Shown: piece after piece, positions 58,830 through 64,000 of the stretch | Numbering within the stretch: the stretch's first letter is position 1 | How the letters are laid out: each line of letters opens with the position of its first letter | NCBI RefSeq assembly: GCF_004519315.1 | Contig: NZ_SOZE01000008.1 | Coordinates: forward strand, 124,001-188,000 | Length of the DNA stretch: 64,000 bases | Direction of reading: 5' to 3' | DNA from: Mucilaginibacter psychrotolerans | GTDB lineage: Bacteria; Bacteroidota; Bacteroidia; Sphingobacteriales; Sphingobacteriaceae | Position numbers and translations under genes: made by a program | The notes under the pieces: model-generated | Databases searched by the model: none | The model's input: the letters and a program-made list of their open reading frames with translations, nothing else | Told to the model about the DNA's origin: nothing

Positions 58830-59069
58830 GTTCCAGCGCTTAACCGAACCTACCTGGCTAAGGTGAAAGGCAATGCGGCTGCTATTATCGAGGCAGAGAA
58901 ACTAAAGCTTACCAATAACCCCTATTATTTTACGCTCCTTGGCGAGTTATATAAGACAATCGACCCGGAAAAAGCCCTTGAAAATCTAAACCTCGCACCG
59001 CACATTGCGAAAACTCAGGTGGATAAGCAAGCGATAAGTAAGAAGATCGAGGCAATCAATGGAAGCTAA
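58830..59069 (+). pseudogene. C-terminal remnant of a SigJ-like (DUF6596) ECF sigma factor
   Basis: Reading from 58830, the frame gives VPALNRTYLAKVKGNAAAII and continues with EAEKLKLTNNPYYFTLLGEL, YKTID and KTQVDKQAISKKIEAI to a TAA at 59067-59069. The run LNRTY...KG.AAAI.EAEKL, then YFTLLGELY and AKTQ.DKQAI, matches the tail of DUF6596-type sigma factors of Bacteroidota from memory. The sigma regions 2 and 4 are missing: the frame runs directly into the ACCATTCACCACT repeat. So a repeat-linked deletion left only about 79 codons. Confidence 0.7.
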
Positions 59070-59149
59070 ATTATCAAGGAAATCAAATAATCAGGAAAAT
59101 CATGGTTCAGAACATTCAACGAAATCCAGTGAATCATGGTTCTGTTTAG

Positions 59150-59157
59150 TACTTTTG
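59150..59157 (+). promoter_or_regulatory. -7 box (TACTTTTG) of the small lipoprotein gene
   Basis: TACTTTTG fits TAnnTTTG and ends 20 bases before the ATG at 59178. No good -33 TTG is visible; the upstream bases 59075-59140 are AATCATGGTTC-type repeat words. Confidence 0.45.
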
Positions 59158-59177
59158 CTGCTCATTCAATCTACGTT

Positions 59178-59612
59178 ATGAATACCACCCGCATCGTTAT
59201 CCTATTCGCTTTTTTGAGCCTGTCGGTTTTTGCCTGTAATAATGCTGCTAAAACCACTTCAACAAAAACAGATAGCCCAGCCACTGTCGCCAAACCCGCA
59301 GCCGCAGCTACCGGTACGCTGATAGGTGCCTGGCATGATGCCGCTATCCATTCTGATAAGGGCGAGCAGATAGCTTACGAACTCGTTACCAGCGGCGATA
59401 AAACGTATATACAAGCTATTACCTTTGTGGGTACGAAACTCAAACTGAACGATACGCCGCCTATCAGCCCTTCGGCATCTGAACTGAAAAAGGACGGCGA
59501 TAAATACACCAGCGTAGAACGCCCCGGCGAAAGCTACGAAATAGCCAAAGACGGCGACCTGCTCATCTATGATGGTGCCGAACTGATTACGAAGTGCAAG
59601 AAACTATTATAA
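59178..59612 (+). CDS. Small lipoprotein, unknown function
   Basis: A 144-residue protein from the ATG at 59178. The leader ends LSVFAC, a lipobox with Cys at 20. A Thr/Ala/Lys-rich linker is followed by a beta-rich part (GTLIGAWHDAAIHSDKG, TSGDKTYIQAITFVGTKLK, DGDLLIYDGAELITKC), like small META/lipocalin-type domains. It is monocistronic, with a -7 box 20 bases before the start. Function unknown. Confidence 0.72.
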   Translation: MNTTRIVILFAFLSLSVFACNNAAKTTSTKTDSPATVAKPAAAATGTLIGAWHDAAIHSDKGEQIAYELVTSGDKTYIQAITFVGTKLKLNDTPPISPSASELKKDGDKYTSVERPGESYEIAKDGDLLIYDGAELITKCKKLL

Positions 59613-59728
59613 ATGAGTGAATACGAATTGAGTTAACACGAATTTTACGAATAAAAGCGAATTTGCACTAATCAATTTGGTGATTTGATTAGTGAATAGG
59701 ACGAAGTTAAAAATTCGTGAAATTAGTC

Positions 59729-60029
59729 GGCATTCGTGAAATTAGTGGTCACTCAATCCGTAAAATTAGGTGGCATTCGTGAAATTAGTGTTCACTCAAT
59801 TCGTAAAATTAAGTGGCATTCATGAAATTAATGTTCACTCAATTCGTGAAATTAGGTGGCATTCATGAAATTAGTGTTCACTCAATTCGTAAAATTAGTC
59901 GGCATTCGTGAAATTAGTGTTCACTCAATTCGTAAAATTAGGTGGCATTCATGAAATTAGTGTTCAATCAATTCGTGAAATTAGGTGACATTCGCGAAAT
60001 TAGTGTTCACTCAATTCGTGAAATTCGTC
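59729..60029. repeat. 43-base tandem repeat, seven copies
   Basis: Units start at 59729, 59772, 59815, 59858, 59901, 59944 and 59987, exactly 43 bases apart. Each reads like GGCATTCGTGAAATTAGTGT then TCACTCAATTCGTAAAATTA and three more bases. Alternate units differ at a few fixed sites (CGTAAAA or CGTGAAA; ATTCGTG or ATTCATG). The flanks (59640-59728 and 60030-60062) are degenerate versions. The gap 59613-60183 contains no gene. Confidence 0.95.
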
Positions 60030-60183
60030 TTAATCTGTTCAATTCGTGTTAGCTCACTCGTGTTTAATCTTTCTTGCTTTGTAACATCCTTGTGCGTTTA
60101 CGCTGTAAGCGACTTATCGTCTACTATAGTATTAAACCATCGCCCAGCCCCACCGTCTATCCCTACAAATAACAATTAAAAAC

Positions 60184-60900
60184 ATGAAAAAGATACTATT
60201 GATGATAACCATGGTGCTGGGCATAAGCGTTTTAGCCCAGGCGCAAAACAAAGACAGGCAAAAACATAACCCCCAGCAAAGAGCACAGCATGTAAGTGTT
60301 ATGCTACAGAAAAAACTGAACCTGAGTGCCGACCAAACCGCCAAAGTAAACACGATCCTTTTGGCGCAGGCTACGCAGATGGACAGCCTGAAAGCCAATA
60401 AAGCCGGCGACAAAAAAGCAAACCGCGAGGCGTTTAAAACACAACTGCAAAAAACCGATGGCCAATTGGCAGCCGTGTTCACTGCCGAACAGAACAAAAC
60501 CTACAGCGCGTTTAAAGCGCAGATGAAAGAAAAATTCAAGGGCGGCCGCGGCAAATCTATGGCACACAACCGGAGGGGCGATATGAAGAACCCCGCCCAG
60601 CGTGCCGACCATATGACCGGTATGTTGCAAAAGAAACTGAACCTGGATGCTGCACAATCGGCTAAGGTGAAAGCAATATTCGTGGCACGTGCTACACAGG
60701 TGGATAGCTTGAAAGCTAAAAACCCCGGCGACCGCAAAGCCAACCACGCAGCTTTTAAAGCCCTAAGACAAGATACAGACAAGCAATTGCAGGCTGTTTT
60801 AACAGCCGACCAGCAGAAAGCATATGCCGACCTTAAAGCTAAGATGAAAGAACATCATAAAGCAAAAAGGGATAGCTTAAATGCGCCAAAGGCAGGATAA
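60184..60900 (+). CDS. Spy/CpxP-like periplasmic protein with internal duplication
   Basis: A 238-residue protein with a signal peptide (about 1-21, ending LAQAQ). Two similar halves follow: about 29-117 (QRAQHVSVMLQKKLNLSADQ, TAEQNKTYSAFKAQMKEK) and about 136-224 (QRADHMTGMLQKKLNLDAAQ, TADQQKAYADLKAKMKEH). Each half is an all-helical Lys/Gln/Ala-rich unit like one Spy/CpxP-type (LTXXQ) subunit. The repeated LNL...Q and LTA(D/E)QQ patterns match that family. It may work as a periplasmic chaperone. A strong terminator follows. Confidence 0.72.
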   Translation: MKKILLMITMVLGISVLAQAQNKDRQKHNPQQRAQHVSVMLQKKLNLSADQTAKVNTILLAQATQMDSLKANKAGDKKANREAFKTQLQKTDGQLAAVFTAEQNKTYSAFKAQMKEKFKGGRGKSMAHNRRGDMKNPAQRADHMTGMLQKKLNLDAAQSAKVKAIFVARATQVDSLKAKNPGDRKANHAAFKALRQDTDKQLQAVLTADQQKAYADLKAKMKEHHKAKRDSLNAPKAG

Positions 60901-60925
60901 GAAGATGTTGGGTTGATTTATGTGG

Positions 60926-60957
60926 AGCGGATGGCCTTTGGGCTGTCCGCTTTTTTT
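60926..60957 (+). terminator. Strong intrinsic terminator
   Basis: AGCGGATGGCC (60926-60936) pairs with GGCTGTCCGCT (60941-60951) with two G-T pairs and a 4-base loop, followed by T to 60957. Confidence 0.85.
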
Positions 60958-60959
60958 GC

Positions 60960-61370
60960 TTAGTGCGGCAGCTTTTCGCGCAGCAAACCATATACCCACG
61001 TTCCTACGATAGCACTAAGCAAGGTAACCAACACCACCGCGAAGCCACCACCCACCTGCGCAAATAGCGGGCCGGGGCATGCACCAGTAATGGCCCAGCC
61101 AAACCCGAATAGCAACCCGCCATACACATTGCCCCAGCTAAAGGGCTTTTGAGGGATAATAACGGGATCGCCGCTGATGGTTTTGATGTTAAACCGTTTG
61201 ATGAGCAGGATAGAAATCATGGCCACCACAATAGCGCTGCCAATGATGCCGTACATGTGGAAGGCCTGTAGCCTGAACATCTCTTGTATGCGGAACCAGG
61301 ATACCACTTCAGATTTGATCAGGATGATGCCAAACAGCAGGCCAATAAAAAGGAATTTGATGTTTTTCAT
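60960..61370 (-). CDS. DUF6691/YeeE-YedE family transporter subunit (second half)
   Basis: A 136-residue membrane protein from the ATG at 61370. Four hydrophobic segments are visible. The motif FGWAITGACPGPLFAQVGGG carries the conserved Cys of YeeE/YedE proteins. The start overlaps the TGA of the other half in ATGA, so the two are translationally coupled. YeeE/TsuA-type proteins import thiosulfate or related sulfur through conserved Cys; here the protein is split in two halves, as is common in this branch. Confidence 0.85.
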   Translation of the reverse strand: MKNIKFLFIGLLFGIILIKSEVVSWFRIQEMFRLQAFHMYGIIGSAIVVAMISILLIKRFNIKTISGDPVIIPQKPFSWGNVYGGLLFGFGWAITGACPGPLFAQVGGGFAVVLVTLLSAIVGTWVYGLLREKLPH

Positions 61371-61927
61371 ATGGCTAACAAATGAGGGAGTATAAACCAG
61401 GCCATAATGAAACCGCCCGCCATAAAGCAGCAGGTGGCCACAAAAGACGGCCATTGGAGCGAAGATATGCCCATAATGGCATGCCCCGAAGTGCAGCCCC
61501 CGGCGTACCGCGTACCGAAGCCTACCAAAAAGCCCCCCAATACCATAAACACCAATCCGCGCAGTGTAAGCAGCTGGCTAAAGCTGAAAATATCCAATGG
61601 TAGCAAGCCGGTAAAATCCTTTACACCCTGTTTTTGTAGCAAGGCAGTAGTTGCCGGATTGATTGCCACCGGTTGGGCGTTGGATAAAAAATGCACCGCC
61701 ATAAAGCCGCCCAACACAATACCCGCCACAAAAAACAGGTTCCAGCTTTCTTTTTTCCAGTCGTATTTAAAAAAAAGGATGCCCGCAGGCAGGCAAGCCG
61801 CGCAGATATGCCGTAGCGAAGAAGATATACCAAAAGCCTTATTGCCAAGCAATAGCAGCGCCGGCACAATAAGACCAATAAGCGGGCCGGCCAGGTACCA
61901 GGGCCAGGGTTGTTTGATGAATTCCAT
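61367..61927 (-). CDS. YeeE/YedE family transporter subunit (first half)
   Basis: A 186-residue membrane protein with five hydrophobic segments. The motif RYAGGCTSGHAIMGISSLQW (GxCTxGHxxxG) holds the conserved Cys of the YeeE/YedE (thiosulfate/sulfur) transport family. The first segment includes an Ile-Gly-Leu-Ile helix at about 13-30. It is upstream of, and overlaps by 4 bases, the second half. No rhodanese or MBL gene is adjacent, although such genes often accompany this pair. Confidence 0.87.
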   Translation of the reverse strand: MEFIKQPWPWYLAGPLIGLIVPALLLLGNKAFGISSSLRHICAACLPAGILFFKYDWKKESWNLFFVAGIVLGGFMAVHFLSNAQPVAINPATTALLQKQGVKDFTGLLPLDIFSFSQLLTLRGLVFMVLGGFLVGFGTRYAGGCTSGHAIMGISSLQWPSFVATCCFMAGGFIMAWFILPHLLAI

Positions 61928-62055
61928 TAACGCATTAATTTTTCTGCATCAGCATTGCTGCGGATAAAGATATAAACCCAAATCAAATATCTGTTAATTA
62001 AAGGCCCAGGTGCCAGGGAAATCGCGTTTAAATTAATGCGAGCCAGGACTTGTGC

Positions 62056-62192
62056 GATTCCCCTCTTGACCGCGTGCCGCTGAAGCTTTAGCGGAGGAGC
62101 AGAGGGGGGAGGGGTGTGTTAGCCGTCAAGAAGCATAGCCTAACACACCCCTGATCTCGCTCAATACCACCCACCCCCTCTCAAGAGGGGAT
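62056..62192. repeat. CCCCTCTT...AAGAGGGG repeat, relative of 14525-14640
   Basis: Starts GATTCCCCTCTTGACCG and ends CCCCCTCTCAAGAGGGGATT, with GGGGTGTGTTA/TAACACACCCC in the middle. This matches the layout of the module at 14525. It lies in the 364-base gap 61928-62291, in which no gene is seen. Confidence 0.8.
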
Positions 62193-62291
62193 TAAAAACC
62201 TAAAAGCTACCCTTGCCCAGGTGCTGTTTGAAAATATTGCTAACGCCACCAAAATGCTTTGTTATATTTACGCTGATTAGTTTTTTTGATT

Positions 62292-62822
62292 ATGGATGAT
62301 CGGTTTTTGCTGCGTACTGATGGCGTTTGTGTGTACATGTCTGCCGGTATCAAAAGTTCTGTATGGGGGAAATTATTACTATTGCTGGGCAATGGCATGG
62401 TAGTGGGCGTACTCGTACTGGCTGTTGTTTGGGCCATTCCCGGTTTAATGGTTTTCGATTTGCTGATATGGGTTTGGTTGGGGCGATACACCTTATGGAA
62501 TATTTACGGACAGGAACATCTCATTATCAATACCAAATCGCTTAGTTTTCAGCACGATTATGGTTTCTTCAAACTGGCTTATAAAACAGTGCCCTTAAAA
62601 AACAAGCTGAAGATATTGGTGCTGCCTTCAAAAGAAACCAAAGTTAAAGAGCTGTATATCCAATTCGTATCCTATAACGATACCGATTTACCGGTCGAAG
62701 TTTATCAAATGGCGATACCTATCCTGGAAATCAACGCCGTTAGGTTGAGCAATATGGTGAAGCAACTGTACGTAGATAAATTGAGTGAAGAATACGCGTT
62801 ACCTTTTGTGAATTTGAACTAG
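62292..62822 (+). CDS. Membrane protein, unknown function
   Basis: A 176-residue protein from the ATG at 62292; a TTG two codons earlier is in frame. Two hydrophobic helices at about 25-50 and 53-70 follow a short start. The C-terminal half is soluble, with strands (EHLIINTKSLSFQHDYGFFK, NKLKILVLPSKETKVKELYI) and a PH-like look similar to the proteins at 43485 and 44067. It stands alone. Function unknown. Confidence 0.65.
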   Translation: MDDRFLLRTDGVCVYMSAGIKSSVWGKLLLLLGNGMVVGVLVLAVVWAIPGLMVFDLLIWVWLGRYTLWNIYGQEHLIINTKSLSFQHDYGFFKLAYKTVPLKNKLKILVLPSKETKVKELYIQFVSYNDTDLPVEVYQMAIPILEINAVRLSNMVKQLYVDKLSEEYALPFVNLN

Positions 62823-62837
62823 TGGCCACGCCAGGTA

Positions 62838-63092
62838 TAAAGTGAGAAAATCCTAAAATCTAATCTCTAAATTCTCAAGGAAAAAATTACATAGCTAATG
62901 TAAACAAAGCATGGGTTTTATTTTAGGATTTGGAGTTTCTTCTCCCACTTTAGAATTTAGACTTTCGGTTTTAGGATTTCTTTTCCTTAGAATTTAGGTT
63001 TTAGCTTTTCGGTTTTAGGATTTCTTTTCCAGCAATCCCCTTCCCCTTTAGAATTTAGGTTTTCGGTTTTAGGATTTCCTCCCCTATCTTAG
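62838..63092. repeat. TTAGAATTTAGGTTTTCGG direct repeats
   Basis: Three direct copies, starting about 62951, 62989 and 63049, of TTTAGAATTTAG followed by TTTTCGGTTTTAGGATTTC, with variable spacers. CCTAAAATCTAATCTCTAAA at 62853 is an inverted relative. It fills nearly all of the 286-base gap and ends just before the HipA-like gene. No gene is seen. Confidence 0.8.
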
Positions 63093-63108
63093 TCCCTCCA
63101 AATCACCT

Positions 63109-63903
63109 ATGAACAATACGCCACCGCAATTACGCACCGTTAATGTTACCCGCTATGTTACTCCCCTGCGGGAGGGCGGCTCGTTGCCTGCTATAGCCGA
63201 GGCCGACGACGGCTTTTTGTACGTGCTTAAATTCCGCGGGGCAGGGCAGGGGCCGAAAGCACTGATAGCTGAATTAATCGGCGGCGAGATTGCCCGTACC
63301 CTTGGTTTCAGGATGCCCGAACTCGTTTTCGTGAACCTCGACGAAGCCTTTGGCCGCACCGAAGCCGACGAGGAAATACAAGACCTGCTGAAATTCAGCG
63401 TGGGACTTAACCTGGCTTTGCATTACCTGCAGGGTGCCATTACTTTCGACCCTGCGGTTACGGTGGTAGAACCCAAACTGGCCTCGCAGATTGTGTGGCT
63501 GGATGCCCTGCTCACCAATGTAGACCGCACCGCCCGCAACACCAATATGCTGATGTGGCATAAAGAGCTTTGGCTGATAGACCATGGCGCTGCCCTGTAC
63601 TTCCACCATAATATGGATAACTGGCAGGAGCAGGCCCTGCGCCCCTTTGTGCAGGTAAAAGACCATGTGTTGCTGCGCAAAGCTGAATTGCTGGAGGAAG
63701 TGGATGCCGAATTCAGGGCCATCCTTACGCCGGAGGTAATCAGCGCTATCGTATCCATCGTGCCTGATGCCTGGCTGGTTGACAGGAGCTTCGAAACCGA
63801 AGACGACCAGCGGCAGGTTTACGCGCAGTTTTTGAACGCCCGGTTGGCCAACTCCAACATATTCTTAAAAGAAGCACAGCATGCAAGATCGCAACTTATT
63901 TGA
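63109..63903 (+). CDS. HipA-like kinase
   Basis: A 264-residue protein. DGFLYVLKFRGAGQGPKALIAELIGG forms the nucleotide-binding lobe. The catalytic loop LLTNVDRTARNTNML has the Asp...Asn pair of HipA kinases, and LWLIDHGAALYF carries the metal-binding Asp. It is shorter than E. coli HipA and lacks an N-terminal subdomain, as in the HipA_2 branch. The next gene (DUF3037) starts 22 bases before its stop. The target is unknown. Confidence 0.82.
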   Translation: MNNTPPQLRTVNVTRYVTPLREGGSLPAIAEADDGFLYVLKFRGAGQGPKALIAELIGGEIARTLGFRMPELVFVNLDEAFGRTEADEEIQDLLKFSVGLNLALHYLQGAITFDPAVTVVEPKLASQIVWLDALLTNVDRTARNTNMLMWHKELWLIDHGAALYFHHNMDNWQEQALRPFVQVKDHVLLRKAELLEEVDAEFRAILTPEVISAIVSIVPDAWLVDRSFETEDDQRQVYAQFLNARLANSNIFLKEAQHARSQLI

Positions 63904-64000
63904 GTATGCCGTTATCCGCGTGGTGCCCAGGGTAGAGCGCGAGGAGTTCATGAACGTAGGGGTTATTTTGTATTGCGCCAAACACAAATACCTGCGGATG
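63881..64000 (+). CDS. DUF3037 family protein, N-terminal part (cut by window end)
   Basis: ATG at 63881 opens a frame that stays open to base 64000 (40 codons). The start reads LFEYAVIRVVPRVEREEFMN and then VGVILYCAKHKYL, the DUF3037 N-terminal signature. It overlaps the HipA-like gene by 23 bases, so the two are coupled. HipA_2-DUF3037 pairs occur in many bacteria without a known role. Confidence 0.82.
   Translation, partial: MQDRNLFEYAVIRVVPRVEREEFMNVGVILYCAKHKYLRM

Noticed and set aside
59729..60029. CRISPR array
   Set aside because: The units are directly abutting 43-base tandem copies without unique spacers, and no cas gene is near.
61407..61967. 186-codon frame antisense to the YeeE/YedE gene
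   Set aside because: The minus-strand product has the GxCTxGH motif; the plus-strand frame has no recognisable features.

Overview
The window looks like a chromosomal segment of a Bacteroidota bacterium, most likely a Sphingobacteriaceae member close to Mucilaginibacter or Pedobacter. This rests on family content (a GLPGLI protein with its barrel partner, PspC/DUF5668 proteins, BlaI/BlaR1-type pairs, a MoxR-DUF58-BatA operon, a hemC-hemD fusion), on TAnnTTTG-type -7 boxes upstream of several genes, and on A-rich leaders with few Shine-Dalgarno sequences. The genus is inferred; no rRNA or tRNA gene was seen.

Layout. Positions 1-6.6 kb: the end of an SDR gene, two PspC/LiaF-like membrane genes, a GYF_2-RDD membrane protein, and a GLPGLI gene coupled to a large outer-membrane barrel. 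6.7-7.4 kb: a GIY-YIG nuclease gene enclosed by arms of a dispersed palindromic repeat. 7.5-23.4 kb: two collinear tldD-tldE pairs with Tat-like or near-Tat leaders. They point inward from either side of a GYF_2-RDD gene, a DUF4159 gene and a moxR-DUF58-batA-DUF4175-type operon. 23.6-30.8 kb: a phosphotransferase behind a C10A12 tract, two paralogous lipoproteins, a beta-hydroxyacid dehydrogenase, a NrtR-like regulator with a palindromic operator candidate next to a ThuA gene, and efp. 30.8-34.9 kb: a traB/gumN-ECF sigma-membrane protein operon and a histidine kinase whose membrane domain matches the ethylene-receptor copper/ethylene site residue for residue. 35-42 kb: a GH78-like hydrolase, esterases, MBL and alpha/beta hydrolases, a GNAT-nitrilase fusion and a DoxX-like protein.

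42.2-53.7 kb is a haem-biosynthesis region: hemA, hemCD (fused), hemB, hemL, hemE and hemJ. Three small membrane-protein genes and a histidine kinase/OmpR regulator/TPR cassette lie inside it. These genes cover glutamyl-tRNA to uroporphyrinogen III to coproporphyrinogen III, plus the HemJ-type protoporphyrinogen oxidase step; hemF/hemN and hemH are not in the window. 53.8-64 kb: an ABM-domain monooxygenase, a single-domain response regulator, an MBL hydrolase, a blaI-blaR1 pair with tandem operator-like palindromes, a remnant of an ECF sigma gene, a 43-bp tandem repeat, an internally duplicated Spy/CpxP-like protein, a split YeeE/YedE transporter and a HipA-like kinase followed by DUF3037 (cut by the window end).

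A strong theme is the density of dispersed intergenic repeats: at least ten families, mostly palindromic. They lie at operon boundaries, often within a few bases of a start or stop codon, and in places they alter gene ends (hemL C-terminus, tldE1 stop, sigma-factor remnant). The least explained element is the GIY-YIG gene bracketed by the same arms that occur elsewhere as short gene-less repeats.
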